Positions 1 to 11,927 of a stretch of 64,000 bases of DNA are shown piece by piece. The position numbers and the translations under genes were made by a program. The DNA comes from Streptomyces roseoverticillatus (GTDB lineage Bacteria > Actinomycetota > Actinomycetes > Streptomycetales > Streptomycetaceae). The notes under the pieces were generated by a model. The model had not been told where the DNA came from. It ran no database searches and saw only the letters and a list, made by a program, of their open reading frames with translations. Within the stretch, counting starts at the first letter, position 1; each line of letters begins with the position of its first letter. The stretch is taken from positions 30,193 through 94,192 of the forward strand of contig NZ_JOFL01000032.1 in NCBI RefSeq assembly GCF_000719265.1, given 5' to 3'.

Positions 1-1
1 G

Positions 2-412
2 CTGATGGCGACGGTGCTGGTGCACGGCGTGCCGGTGTGGGTGGCCGGGGCGTCCTGGGTGTTCGGCGGCTACGGCATGGGCCTGACGATCTCCAGCGGC
101 GCGGTGCTCCTGCTGAAGCTGTCCCGGCCGGGCGAGGAGGGCACGAACGCGGCCTCCCTGCAGACGTCGGACGCGCTCGGCAGCATCCTCCTGGTCGGGC
201 TGGCCGGAGTGCTCTTCGTCTCGTCCGGGGGCGGTTCGACGGCCGCCGCGGAGGGCGCCTCGGCGGCCCCGTCGCACGCCTTCGCGGCGGTCTTCGCGGC
301 CGCGGCGGCGTTCGCGCTGGTGGGCGCGTACGTGGCCACCCGGCTCGCGCCGCGGGAGGCCGCCGGCCGCGGTGTGACCTCGGTCCCACCCTCGGGTGAC
401 CCCGGGGCGTAA
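2..412 (+). CDS. MFS transporter, C-terminal part (cut by window start)
   Basis: The frame is already open at the window edge, so only the last 136 or so residues are present. They hold three hydrophobic segments, at about residues 5-35, 55-75 and 90-112 of the visible part, separated by a short loop with a charged LSRPGEEG stretch. The chain then ends in a polar Pro/Gly-rich tail. This looks like the final helices of a 12- or 14-helix major facilitator superfamily protein, probably an exporter. The substrate cannot be told from this fragment. The next gene starts 70 bp downstream. Confidence 0.6.
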   Translation: MMATVLVHGVPVWVAGASWVFGGYGMGLTISSGAVLLLKLSRPGEEGTNAASLQTSDALGSILLVGLAGVLFVSSGGGSTAAAEGASAAPSHAFAAVFAAAAAFALVGAYVATRLAPREAAGRGVTSVPPSGDPGA

Positions 413-482
413 CCCCGGAGCGTGAACCGCGGCCCCGGTAGGCTGACGCGGTTGCCGACCGCCGAACCAGCCGACGGAGACC

Positions 483-2225
483 GTGACTACCACCACAACC
501 CACCACCATCTCTCCCCTGCTTTCCCCGGCCGGGCCCCTTGGGGTACCGCGAACAAGCTCCGCGCCTGGCAGCAGGGCGCCATGGAGAAGTACGTCCAGG
601 AGCAGCCGCGCGACTTCCTCGCCGTCGCCACCCCGGGCGCCGGCAAGACGACCTTCGCCCTCACCCTGGCCTCCTGGCTGCTGCACCACCACGTCGTCCA
701 GCAGGTGACCGTCGTCGCCCCGACCGAGCACCTGAAGAAGCAGTGGGCGGAAGCGGCGGCCCGGATAGGCATCAAGCTCGACCCGGAGTACAGCGCCGGC
801 CCCCTCGGCCGCGAGTACCACGGCGTCGCCGTGACCTACGCCGGCGTGGGCGTGCGCCCGATGCTGCACCGCAACCGCTGCGAGCAGCGCAAGACCCTTG
901 TCATCCTCGACGAGATCCACCACGCCGGCGACTCCAAGTCCTGGGGCGAGGCGTGCCTGGAGGCCTTCGAGCCCGCCACCCGCCGGCTCGCCCTGACCGG
1001 CACGCCCTTCCGCTCGGACACCAACCCCATCCCGTTCGTGACGTACGAGGAGGGCAACGACGGCATCCGACGCTCCTCCGCCGACTACACGTACGGGTAC
1101 GGCAACGCCCTCGGCGACGGCGTCGTCCGCCCGGTCATCTTCCTCTCCTACAGCGGCAACATGCGCTGGCGCACCAAGGCGGGCGACGAGATCGCGGCCC
1201 GCCTCGGCGAGCCCATGACCAAGGACGCCGTCTCCCAGGCCTGGCGCACCGCGCTCGACCCGCGCGGCGAGTGGATGCCGAACGTGCTGCGCGCGGCCGA
1301 CCGCCGGCTGACCGAGGTGCGCAAGTCCATCCCGGACGCGGGCGCCCTCGTGATCGCCTCCGACCAGGAGTCCGCCCGCGCCTACGCCAAGCTGATCCGC
1401 GAGATCACCGGCGAGGGCGCCACGCTCGTGCTGTCCGACGACGGCGGCGCCTCCCAGCGCATCGACGACTTCTCGCACGGCACCGACCGCTGGATGGTCG
1501 CCGTCCGCATGGTGTCCGAGGGCGTCGACGTGCCCCGGCTCGCGGTCGGCGTCTACGCGACGACGATCTCCACGCCGTTGTTCTTCGCCCAGGCCGTCGG
1601 CCGCTTCGTGCGCTCCCGGCGCCGCGGCGAGACGGCGTCCGTCTTTCTGCCGACGGTCCCGGACCTGCTGACCTTCGCCAATGAGATGGAGGTCGAGCGC
1701 GACCACGTCCTCGACAAGCCCAAGAAGGGCGACGGCGAGGAGGATCCGTACGCGGAGGAGGACAAGCTCCTCGCCGAGGCGGAGCGCCAGCAGGACGAGG
1801 ACACCGGCACCGACGACCAACTCTCCTTCGAGGCGCTGGAGTCGGACGCGGTCTTCGACCGGGTGCTCTACAACAACGCCGAGTTCGGCATGCAGGCGCA
1901 CGCGGGCAGCGAGGAGGAGCAGGACTACCTCGGCATTCCCGGCCTGCTGGAGCCCGAGCAGGTGCAGTTGCTGCTGCAGAAGCGGCAGGCGCGCCAGATC
2001 GCGCACAGCCGCAAGCGGCCGGACGAGGAGGCGGACCTCCTCGAACTGCCCGCCGAGCGGCGCCCCGTGGTCACCCACAAGGAGCTCCTGGAGCTGCGCA
2101 AGCAGCTCAACACGCTCGTCGGCGCCTACGTCCACCAGAGCGGCAAGCCCCACGGCGTCATCCACACCGAACTCCGCCGCGTCTGCGGCGGCCGCCCCGA
2201 TATCCGTAATTCGGTCCTGGCCTGA
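483..2225 (+). CDS. DEAD/DEAH-box superfamily 2 helicase
   Basis: This is a 580-residue ATP-dependent nucleic-acid helicase of superfamily 2, of the XPB/SSL2-like type. Walker A is PGAGKTT at about residues 51-57. The Walker B box is DEIH at 143-146, followed by TGTP at 172-175. The second RecA-like domain carries SEGVDVP at 345-351 and the arginine-finger motif QAVGRFVRSRR at 370-380. An acidic, low-complexity segment at about 410-450 follows. The GTG start has a GGAGA ribosome site a few bases upstream. A hypothetical N-terminal run of Thr and His follows the start. It could act in DNA repair, but nothing nearby fixes its role. Confidence 0.85.
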   Translation: MTTTTTHHHLSPAFPGRAPWGTANKLRAWQQGAMEKYVQEQPRDFLAVATPGAGKTTFALTLASWLLHHHVVQQVTVVAPTEHLKKQWAEAAARIGIKLDPEYSAGPLGREYHGVAVTYAGVGVRPMLHRNRCEQRKTLVILDEIHHAGDSKSWGEACLEAFEPATRRLALTGTPFRSDTNPIPFVTYEEGNDGIRRSSADYTYGYGNALGDGVVRPVIFLSYSGNMRWRTKAGDEIAARLGEPMTKDAVSQAWRTALDPRGEWMPNVLRAADRRLTEVRKSIPDAGALVIASDQESARAYAKLIREITGEGATLVLSDDGGASQRIDDFSHGTDRWMVAVRMVSEGVDVPRLAVGVYATTISTPLFFAQAVGRFVRSRRRGETASVFLPTVPDLLTFANEMEVERDHVLDKPKKGDGEEDPYAEEDKLLAEAERQQDEDTGTDDQLSFEALESDAVFDRVLYNNAEFGMQAHAGSEEEQDYLGIPGLLEPEQVQLLLQKRQARQIAHSRKRPDEEADLLELPAERRPVVTHKELLELRKQLNTLVGAYVHQSGKPHGVIHTELRRVCGGRPDIRNSVLA

Positions 2226-2439
2226 CCGGATCGCGGGCAGACTCTTCCGCTGAGCGGACCGGCGGCGCTACGGTGCCGGTCACGCACACGCCCCGTGGCA
2301 GCGCCGCCGCGGAGCGCAGCCGGTACAGAAGAGCTGCAAGAAGCGACAAGCCGCCGGCGGCCTCTCCTTGCGCGCTGCCGGCTGCGGACCGGCGGCGCAC
2401 CCCACCCCGAGAGCCGCCATACATCGGAGGAGGGGCGTC

Positions 2440-3081
2440 GTGACAGCGGAGACCTCGCAGACGCTCGACCGGGGACTGCGCGTCCTCAAACTGCTCGCCG
2501 ACACCGACCACGGCCTGACCGTCACCGAGCTGTCCACCCGGCTCGGGGTCAACCGGACGGTCGTCTACCGCCTGCTCGCCACGTTGGAGCAGCACGCACT
2601 GGTCCGCCGGGACATCGGCGGCCGCGCCCGGGTGGGCCTCGGGGTGCTGCGGCTCGGCCGCCAGGTGCACCCGCTGGTGCGCGAGGCGGCCCTGCCCGCC
2701 CTGCGCTCCCTGGCCGAGGACATCGGGGCCACCGCCCACCTCACGCTCGTCGACGGCACCGAGGCGCTCGCGGTGGCCGTCGTCGAGCCGACGTGGACGG
2801 ATTACCACGTGGCCTACCGCGCGGGCTTCCGCCACCCCCTGGACCGGGGCGCGGCCGGCCGCGCCATACTCGCCGCCCGCCGCGGCGAGACCGACAGCCC
2901 CGGCTACGCCCTCACCCACGGCGAGCTGGAGGCCGGCGCGAGCGGCGCGGCGGCGCCGCTGCTCGGCGTCCTGGGGATCGAGGGCAGCGTGGGCGTGGTG
3001 ATGCTCACGGACACGATCCCCGACCGCGTGGGCCCGCGCGTGATGGAAGCGGCGAAGGAGGTTGCGGACGCCCTGAGGTGA
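2440..3081 (+). CDS. IclR-type transcriptional regulator
   Basis: This is a 213-residue DNA-binding regulator. The N-terminal winged helix-turn-helix (about residues 8-60) reads TLDRGLRVLKLLAD and then LTVTELSTRLGVNRTVVYRLL, which is the typical IclR opening. The C-terminal half (about 75-210) fits the IclR effector-binding domain but is somewhat short: usual members have about 250 residues. I chose the GTG at 2440 because a strong GGAGGAGG site lies just upstream. An in-frame ATG 72 bases earlier has none. It stands alone between a helicase and a protease gene, so its target is unknown. Confidence 0.8.
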   Translation: MTAETSQTLDRGLRVLKLLADTDHGLTVTELSTRLGVNRTVVYRLLATLEQHALVRRDIGGRARVGLGVLRLGRQVHPLVREAALPALRSLAEDIGATAHLTLVDGTEALAVAVVEPTWTDYHVAYRAGFRHPLDRGAAGRAILAARRGETDSPGYALTHGELEAGASGAAAPLLGVLGIEGSVGVVMLTDTIPDRVGPRVMEAAKEVADALR

Positions 3082-3195
3082 GCCTGAGGTGACCCGGGCG
3101 GGCGCCTCCGGCCCGGGTGTTCCCCCGCCCTCGCCGCGCCTCGCCCGGCGAGGGCGCATGTCACGGAAGGGACGCCGGTGAACTAGATTCGCTGC

Positions 3196-4035
3196 ATGCC
3201 CGCTCCGACCACGCCCGCTCCGGCCACGCCTTCCCCGGCCAAGCCCGCCCGGTCCCGCCGCGCCCGGACCCTCGCCGTCTGTGCCGTGCCCGTCGTCGCC
3301 CTGCTCGCCTCCGTGCCCTTCGTGCCGCTGCCGTTCTCCGTGGCGCAGCCCGGCTCGACGGTGGACGTGCTCGGCTCCCACGAGGGCAAGCAGGTGATCC
3401 GGATCGAGGGCGCCTCCGCGCGGAAGACCACCGGCCAGCTGCGCATGACCACGATCGTGGTGACGGGCCCGCGCGTCGACGTGGACCTGGGCGACGTGAT
3501 CAGCGGCTGGTCCCGTACGGACCGGGCCGTGATGCCGCACGACGCCGTCTACCCCGTCGGCGACTCCGACGAGGAGGTCGACGCGCACAACCAGGAGGAG
3601 ATGAAGAAGTCGCAGGACGCGGCCACCGACGCCGCCCGCCGCTACCTGCACCGCTCGCCCGGCGAGCTGAAGACCGGCCTCAGCCTCGGCGACGTGGGCG
3701 GGCCGAGCGCGGGGCTGCTCTTCACCCTCGGCATCATCGACAAGGTCGACGGCGACGGCCGCGGCGGCGAGCTCACGGGCGGGCGCATCATCTCCGGCAC
3801 GGGCACCATCGACGCCGACGGGACCGTCGGCGAGGTCGGCGGCGTCCCGCTGAAGACGCAGGCGGCCCGGCGCGACGGCGCGACGGTCTTCCTCGTCCCG
3901 AAGGCCGAGTGCTCGGCGGCGAAGGCCAACCTGCCCAAGGGGCTGCAGCTGGTCCCGGTGGAGAAGCTGCAGGACGCGGTCAAGTCGCTGCGGGCCCTCG
4001 CGGCGGGCGACGAGAACAACGTTCCCACCTGCTGA
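3196..4035 (+). CDS. membrane-anchored S16 (Lon-type) serine protease
   Basis: This 279-residue exported protein has an uncleaved signal anchor at about residues 24-47, after a basic RSRRAR stretch. The C-terminal half is a Lon-family S16 peptidase domain with the Ser-Lys dyad visible. The serine is in DVGGPSAGLL (Ser171) and the lysine in GEVGGVPLKTQAA (Lys220). No AAA domain is present, so it resembles the YlbL type, which degrades or trims proteins outside the membrane without ATP. A clear PDZ domain is not obvious. It is transcribed towards the ABC importer and the two genes end 20 bp apart. Confidence 0.8.
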   Translation: MPAPTTPAPATPSPAKPARSRRARTLAVCAVPVVALLASVPFVPLPFSVAQPGSTVDVLGSHEGKQVIRIEGASARKTTGQLRMTTIVVTGPRVDVDLGDVISGWSRTDRAVMPHDAVYPVGDSDEEVDAHNQEEMKKSQDAATDAARRYLHRSPGELKTGLSLGDVGGPSAGLLFTLGIIDKVDGDGRGGELTGGRIISGTGTIDADGTVGEVGGVPLKTQAARRDGATVFLVPKAECSAAKANLPKGLQLVPVEKLQDAVKSLRALAAGDENNVPTC

Positions 4036-4055
4036 CCCCCCTGCCCGCTGAGCGC

Positions 4056-5024
4056 TCAGCGGGTGATGAACCCCTCCCTCACCAGCCACTCCTCCGCGAC
4101 CTCCCGCGGGTCCTTCCCCGCCACGTCCACCTCGGCGTTGAGCTCCCGCGCCACGTCGTTGTCGAGCCGCGCCGTGATGGGGTCCAGGACGTCCTTGATC
4201 GCCGGATACCTGCGCAGGGTCGCGCTGTTGATCTCCGGCGCGGCGTTGTAGTTGGGGAAGAAGTGCTGGTCGTCGCGCATGACGACGAGGTGCATGGCCG
4301 CGATGCGGCCGTCGGTGGTGAACACCTCGCCGAAGGTGCAGGAGCGCCCGCCGGAGACCTGGGTGTAGATGATGCCGCCGTCCATCTTCTGGACGCGGGA
4401 GGCGGGCACGTTCATGCCGTACGCCTTCGCCATGCCCTGCAGCCCGTCGTCGCGCGCCGCGAACTCGGTCTCCACGCACAGGGTCACGGCGTTCGGGTCG
4501 CGCCTCGACAGGGCGGCCACCTCCGAGAGCGTGCGGGTGCCGTACCTGTGGGCGCCGGCGCGGCTCATGGCCAGGGCGTACGTGTTGTCGAGCGCGGCGG
4601 GCGCGAGCCAGGTGAGGCCGTTGCGGGCGTCGGCGTCACGGACGGCCCGCCACTGCCGCTGCGGGTCGGGGATCGGCTGGTCGTGGCCGAGGTAGGTGAT
4701 CCAGGCGGTGCCCGTGTACTCGTACATGGCGTCCGCACCGCCGGACCGGACGGCCTCGCGCGCCCCGATCGAGCCCTGGATGTTGGTGCGGTCCAGCACG
4801 CTCGCGCCCGCGGCCTTGAAGGCGAGGCCCATGATCTGGCCGAGCACGATGTTCTCGCTGAAGCTCTTGGAGGTGACGGTCAGGGAGGCGCCCTTGAGCG
4901 GCAGGCCCCGGCCGACCGAGCCGGGCCGGACGCCGTCGGCCAGCGGGGAGCCGCTGGTCAGGCCGCAGCCGCCGGCCAGGGGCAGGAGGAGCGCGAGGAC
5001 GAGGGCGAGGGCCGTCGCCGGCAC
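4056..5024 (-). CDS. osmoprotectant ABC transporter, substrate-binding lipoprotein (OpuCC-like)
   Basis: This 322-residue lipoprotein opens with a hydrophobic signal ending in the lipobox LAGGC at about residues 16-20. The body fits the OpuAC/OpuCC glycine-betaine or choline-binding fold, with TVTSKSFSENIVLGQIMG early and DAMYEYTGTAWITYLG in the middle. It would capture a compatible solute outside the cell and pass it to the permeases encoded upstream. The start is uncertain. The GTG at 5024 is the last one before the signal core, and it lies 35 bp after the permease stop. It is the fourth and last gene of the importer operon. Confidence 0.85.
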   Translation of the reverse strand: MPATALALVLALLLPLAGGCGLTSGSPLADGVRPGSVGRGLPLKGASLTVTSKSFSENIVLGQIMGLAFKAAGASVLDRTNIQGSIGAREAVRSGGADAMYEYTGTAWITYLGHDQPIPDPQRQWRAVRDADARNGLTWLAPAALDNTYALAMSRAGAHRYGTRTLSEVAALSRRDPNAVTLCVETEFAARDDGLQGMAKAYGMNVPASRVQKMDGGIIYTQVSGGRSCTFGEVFTTDGRIAAMHLVVMRDDQHFFPNYNAAPEINSATLRRYPAIKDVLDPITARLDNDVARELNAEVDVAGKDPREVAEEWLVREGFITR

Positions 5025-5059
5025 CCTCCGCCCGCCCGGGCCGGGACGCCCCCGGCGGC

Positions 5060-5880
5060 TCAGGACGACCCCAGCCCGCGCGGCCGCAGCAGCAGCTCGG
5101 CCAGGGACGCCATCCAGTCCACCAGCAGGGCGAGCGCCACGGTCAGGACCGACCCCAGCACGAGCACCGGCATCCGCTGGTTGGTGATGCCCGACGCGAT
5201 CAGGTCGCCGAGCCCGCCGCCCCCGCCGAAGTAGGCGAGCGTCGCCGTGCCCACGTTGAGGACGAGGGCCGTCCGCACGCCCGCGAGGATCAGCGGTACG
5301 GCCAGGGGCAGTTCGACCCGGCGCAGCACGCCCAGGGCCGACATGCCGATGCCGCGCGCGGCCTCCACCAGCGTCGGGTCGATGGCGCGCAGCCCCGCGA
5401 CCGTGTTGGCGAGCACGGGCAGCACCGCGTAGACCACCATGCCGACGAGCGCGGCCTGCATGCCGATGCCCAGCCAGATCACCAGCAGCGCCAGCAGACC
5501 GATCGCGGGCGTGGCCTGGCCGACGTTCGCGACGGCGACGACGGGGGGCGCGGCGGGGCGCAGCCGGGGGCGGGTGAGCAGGATGCCCAGCGGGATGGCG
5601 ATGATCAGCACGAAGAAGGTGGAGACGACGGTGAGGACGACGTGCTGCCGCAGGCGCAGCCAGACGTTGCCGTCGGCGATGGAGTTCCGGGCGACGGAGT
5701 CGAGGTCGGCGCCGCGGAACCACAGCCAGGTCGCCAGCAGCAGGGCCAGCAGGAAGCAGGGCAGGATCGTCAGCTTCTGCCAGGTGACGCGGCGCCGGGG
5801 GCGCGGGGCGGGCACGGGCGCGGCACTGTCTTCGGCCCCCTCGGCTTCCTGCCGGCCCGGCCGCTCCGGGGACGGGGGCC

Positions 5881-5884
<4 letters not shown>
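5060..5884 (-). CDS. osmoprotectant ABC transporter permease (OpuCB/OpuCD-like)
   Basis: This 274-residue inner-membrane permease has about six helices. A polar, Pro-rich N-terminal tail of some 35 residues precedes the first helix. The conserved cytoplasmic EAA-type loop that docks the ATPase is seen as VEAARGIGMSALGVLRRVELP. The GTG start overlaps the stop of the ATPase gene in a GTGA, so the two are translationally coupled. Together with the other permease it should form a heterodimeric channel for glycine betaine or a similar solute. The exact substrate is inferred only from the family. Confidence 0.85.
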
Positions 5885-7192
<1,308 letters not shown>

Positions 7193-7200
<8 letters not shown>

Positions 7201-7840
7201 GGATCCCGCCCGGGATCGTCAGCCGCCCGATCAGCACGTACGCCGCGTCGAAGAGCAGGGCGAGCACGATGATCCCGAGCGTTCCGGCGAGCACCTGGTT
7301 GAGGGCGTTGGCGCTGCCCAGCGACGAGACGCCGCGGAAGATCTCGTTGCCGAGGCCGGGCCCCGAGGCGTACGCGGCGACCGCCGCGATGCCCATCAGC
7401 ATCTGGGTGGCCACCCGGATACCGGTGAGGATCGGCGGCCAGGCCAGCGGCAGCTCGACGCGCAGGAGCCGGGCCGCCCGGGACATCCCGATCCCCTTCG
7501 CGGCGTCCACGAGCGAGGGGTCCACGCCCCGCAGCCCCACGACCGCGTTGCGGACGATCGGCAGCAGCCCGTAGAGCACGAGCGCCGTGACCGTCGGCGC
7601 CACGCCCAGGCCGGTGAGCGGGACGAGCAGGCCGAGCAGGGCCAGCGAGGGCACGGTCAGCAGGGTCGCCGTCGTGGTCACCGCCAGGTTCCCGGCCCAC
7701 TCGCTGCGGTACGTGAGCACGCCGATCACCACGCCGATCAGGGTGGCGACGACCATGCACTGGAAGACGGCGCTGGCGTGCTGGTAGCTGTCCGCCAGCA
7801 GCTGGGCGCGGCGGCCCGCGACGTACTCCCAGAAGCTCAC
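7193..7840 (-). CDS. osmoprotectant ABC transporter permease (OpuCB-like), first gene of operon
   Basis: This 215-residue membrane permease has about six helices and the ATPase-docking loop VDAAKGIGMSRAARLLRVELP. It is close in size to typical OpuCB/OpuCD proteins. The GTG start at 7840 is supported by a GGGAGGCG ribosome site just upstream. It is the promoter-proximal gene of the four-gene importer operon: permease, ATPase, permease, binding protein. It begins 67 bp after the end of the Lrp regulator on the same strand, so read-through from that gene is possible. Confidence 0.87.
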
Positions 7841-7907
7841 CCGCTCGCCTCCCTCTCGCGCGTCGGGGATCCCGGGGCCGTTGAAGCGGACGCAAGGCCT
7901 CGGGACC

Positions 7908-8390
7908 TCAGGGCCGGTACGGGGTCTGCGACGACGCCTGCTGCACCAGCGGGATGATCCGCAGCGGCACGGCGTTCTCCATGACGATCGCCGTGGAGGC
8001 CCGCACGATGCCATCAAAACCCACAACGCGGTCGATCACACGCTGGAGGTCGGCGTTCGAGCGTGCGACCAGGCGGCAGAGCATGTCGCCGCGCCCGGTC
8101 GTGGTGTGCAGCTCCAGCACCTCGGGCACGGTCGCGAGGTGCGCCCGGACGTCGCCGCCCTGCCCCTGCTTGATCTCCAGCGTCGCGAAGGCCGTCACCG
8201 GATAGCCCAGCGCCGCGGGGTCCACGTCCGGGCCGAAGCCGCGGATGACGCCCTGCGCCTGCAGCCGGTCCAGCCGCGCCTGCACGGTCCCGCGCGCCAC
8301 GCCCAGCCGGCGCGAGGCCTCCAGGACGCCGATCCGCGGCTCCTCGGCCAGCAGCTCGATCAGCCGGCCGTCCAAACGATCGATCGCCAC
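7908..8390 (-). CDS. Lrp/AsnC-family transcriptional regulator
   Basis: This 160-residue regulator has an N-terminal helix-turn-helix (about residues 4-55, with RLGVARGTVQARLDRLQ as the core). A RAM-type ligand-binding domain follows, with LHTTTGRGDMLCRLVARSN. It is divergent from hppD across a 121-bp gap. Members of this family often control amino-acid catabolism, so tyrosine breakdown through hppD is a reasonable target. That is inferred from position only. The osmolyte importer downstream on the same strand is another possible target. Confidence 0.85.
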   Translation of the reverse strand: MAIDRLDGRLIELLAEEPRIGVLEASRRLGVARGTVQARLDRLQAQGVIRGFGPDVDPAALGYPVTAFATLEIKQGQGGDVRAHLATVPEVLELHTTTGRGDMLCRLVARSNADLQRVIDRVVGFDGIVRASTAIVMENAVPLRIIPLVQQASSQTPYRP

Positions 8391-9654
<1,264 letters not shown>

Positions 9655-9655
9655 C

Positions 9656-9690
9656 GGCCCCCGGCCCCCGGCCCCCGGCCCCCGGCCCCC
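9656..9690. repeat. five perfect 7-bp tandem repeats (GGCCCCC)
   Basis: Starting one base after the hppD stop codon there are five uninterrupted copies of GGCCCCC, followed by a related GGGCGGG tract. This is a simple-sequence repeat in the 67 bp between hppD stop and the next transcript's ribosome site region. It could act as part of a terminator or be neutral slippage. Confidence 0.9.
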
Positions 9691-9756
9691 GGGCGGGCTC
9701 CCCGGATGCCGGGCGGGCCCGGGCTTGAATTCCGCTGCGGCGGGGAGAGAGATCGT

Positions 9757-11130
9757 ATGGCCGATCTGATCGAGCACCTGCGCGAAGGACTCCCCGCCGA
9801 AGCGATCCTCACCGACCCCGACGTCACCGCGTCGTACGCCAACGACATGGCGAGCTTCTGCACCGCGGGCCGGCCGGCGGTCGTCACGCTGCCCCGCACC
9901 GTGGAGCAGGTACAGCACGTCATGCGCACCGCCACCGCCCTGCGGGTCCCCGTCGTCCCGCAGGGCGCCCGCACCGGCCTGTCCGGCGCGGCCAACGCCG
10001 CCGACGGCTGCATCGTGCTCTCCCTCGTCAAGATGGACCGCATCCTGGAGATCGACCCCGTCGACCGCGTCGCCGTCGTCGAACCGGGCGTCGTCAACGC
10101 CGTCCTCTCCCGCGCCGTCGCCGAACAGGGCCTCTACTACCCGCCCGACCCGTCCAGCTGGGAACAGTGCACCATCGGCGGCAACATCGGCACCGCCTCC
10201 GGCGGCCTGTGCTGCGTGAAGTACGGCGTCACCGCCGAGTACGTCCTCGGCCTCGACGTCGTCCTCGCCGACGGCCGGCTGCTCAGGACGGGCCGCCGCA
10301 CGGCCAAGGGCGTCGCGGGCTACGACCTCACCCGCCTGTTCACCGGCTCCGAGGGCAGCCTCGGCGTCGTCGTCCGCGCCGTCCTCGCGCTGCGGCCCGC
10401 ACCGCCCCAACAGCTCGCGCTCGCCGCCGAGTTCCCCTCGGTCGCCGCGGCCGGCGAGGCCGTCCGGCAGATCATGGCCCGCGGCCACGCCCCCTCGCTG
10501 CTGGAGCTCATGGACCGCACGACCGTCCACGCCGTCAACGCCATGGCGAAGATGGGCCTCCCGGAGACCACCGAAGCGCTGCTCCTCGCCGCCTTCGACA
10601 CCCCCGACCCGGCCGCGGACCTCGCCGCCGTCGCCGAGCTGTGCACGGCCGCGGGCGCCGACCAGGTCGTCCCGGCCGAGGACGCCGCCGAGTCCGACCT
10701 GCTCCTGCAGGCCCGCCGGCTCGCCCTCACCGCCCTGGAGACCCTCCGGCCCGCCACCATGATCGACGACGTCTGCGTGCCCCGCTCCCGCCTCGCCGGC
10801 ATGCTGGAGGGCACCGCGGAGATCGCCCGCAAGTACGGCCTCACCATCGGCGTCTGCGCCCACGCCGGCGACGGCAACACCCACCCCGTCGTCTGCTTCG
10901 ACCCCGCCGACGCCGACGAGTCGCGCCGCGCCCGCGAGTCCTTCGACGCGATCATGGCCCTCGGCCTGGAGCTGGGCGGCACGATCACCGGCGAACACGG
11001 CGTGGGCGTCCTGAAGAAGGAGTGGCTCGCGAGGGAGCTGGGCCCCGTGGGCCTGGAGATCCAGCGGGGGATCAAAAAGACCTTCGACCCCCTGAACCTC
11101 CTGAACCCGGGCAAAGTGCTGGACGCGTAA
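9757..11130 (+). CDS. FAD-linked oxidase (glycolate oxidase GlcD / D-lactate dehydrogenase type)
   Basis: The 457-residue flavoprotein has an N-terminal FAD-binding PCMH-type domain (about residues 35-215). It contains VVPQGARTGLSGAA, and GGNIGTASGGLCCVKYG as the FAD-contact loop. The C-terminal FAD-linked oxidase domain contains HAGDGNTHP and TGEHGVG. It probably oxidises a 2-hydroxy acid such as glycolate or D-lactate. The true substrate cannot be read from the sequence. The ATG at 9757 follows a GGGGAGAG site. It lies downstream of hppD on the same strand, separated by the 7-bp repeats. Confidence 0.85.
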   Translation: MADLIEHLREGLPAEAILTDPDVTASYANDMASFCTAGRPAVVTLPRTVEQVQHVMRTATALRVPVVPQGARTGLSGAANAADGCIVLSLVKMDRILEIDPVDRVAVVEPGVVNAVLSRAVAEQGLYYPPDPSSWEQCTIGGNIGTASGGLCCVKYGVTAEYVLGLDVVLADGRLLRTGRRTAKGVAGYDLTRLFTGSEGSLGVVVRAVLALRPAPPQQLALAAEFPSVAAAGEAVRQIMARGHAPSLLELMDRTTVHAVNAMAKMGLPETTEALLLAAFDTPDPAADLAAVAELCTAAGADQVVPAEDAAESDLLLQARRLALTALETLRPATMIDDVCVPRSRLAGMLEGTAEIARKYGLTIGVCAHAGDGNTHPVVCFDPADADESRRARESFDAIMALGLELGGTITGEHGVGVLKKEWLARELGPVGLEIQRGIKKTFDPLNLLNPGKVLDA

Positions 11131-11175
11131 GGCACTTGACGCGCGGGCTCCGGCACCGGCACCGGCGGCGTTACG

Positions 11176-11586
11176 TCACGCGCCCAGGATCTCCCGCAGC
11201 GCGGCATCCAGCTCCAGCCGCTCCCGCTCCGACCCCGGCGCCACCACCCGCAGCGTCCGCTCCAGCCACGCCGACACCGCCGGCGCCGGGGCCTCCAGCA
11301 GCGCGGCGCCGTCCGGCGACGACAGCGCCATGCACACCACGCTGCGCCCGTCCGTCCGCGTCGGCCACACCCGCACGTCACCGCTGCCGCACGGCCGGAA
11401 CACCCCCTCGACCAGCAGCTCGCGCGCGAACGTCCAGTACACCGGGGCCTCCGAGGTGACGTGGAAGGCGATGTGCACCGCGTACGGGTCGGCCGTCCGG
11501 TAGCTCAGCCGCGACGGCACGGGGATGCTGCGCTCGGGCGACAGCACCAGGTCGATCTCCAGCTCTCTTTCCACCACGGTGTGCAT
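11176..11586 (-). CDS. ssgG: SsgA-like sporulation/cell-division protein, probably SsgG
   Basis: The 136-residue protein has the SsgA-like fold hallmarks: SIPVPSRLSYRTADPYAVHIAF near the N-terminus and WTFARELLVEGV in the middle. These proteins are confined to morphologically complex actinomycetes and guide septum formation and spore-wall steps by helping place division and peptidoglycan machinery. The SsgG assignment rests on length and on my recollection that ssgG lies near hppD and RDD genes in S. coelicolor. The family itself is clear, the paralogue less so. It is convergent with the FAD oxidase. Confidence 0.75.
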   Translation of the reverse strand: MHTVVERELEIDLVLSPERSIPVPSRLSYRTADPYAVHIAFHVTSEAPVYWTFARELLVEGVFRPCGSGDVRVWPTRTDGRSVVCMALSSPDGAALLEAPAPAVSAWLERTLRVVAPGSERERLELDAALREILGA

Positions 11587-11927
11587 GAAGTGCGCCCTCT
11601 CTGCTCTGCTTCTCTCGGTCCGTGGCCCCTCGCGAACGGACCCGCACCGACAGAGAGCGCAACGACCCCCACACCATTACGCGACTTCGCCGAACCGGTG
11701 CGCCGGTCGCACGTGTGAGTGGTCCCGCCCGCGGGACGGCCGCAGAGTGGAGAGCCGTCTGGTAGACCTGTGTGCAGCGCGCCCGGTTGCCTTTTGTGCA
11801 TAGAGGTCATGAGGCAGGGGAGCAGCGCGACCCACGTCGCTCGAGTGCGGCAGACTGCTTGTCGTCGCCCGCCCCACCGAGCACCGACACCGCAGTACGG
11901 CCGAGCAGATACGGGACACCGGAGACC
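11587..11927. other. 341-bp intergenic region without a gene
   Basis: This gap separates ssgG from the divergent RDD gene and must contain both promoters. A short inverted repeat, GTCCCG and CGGGAC separated by four bases, is seen at about 11722-11737. The DNA is a little richer in A/T than its surroundings. No small gene with a convincing ribosome site is visible. Confidence 0.5.
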
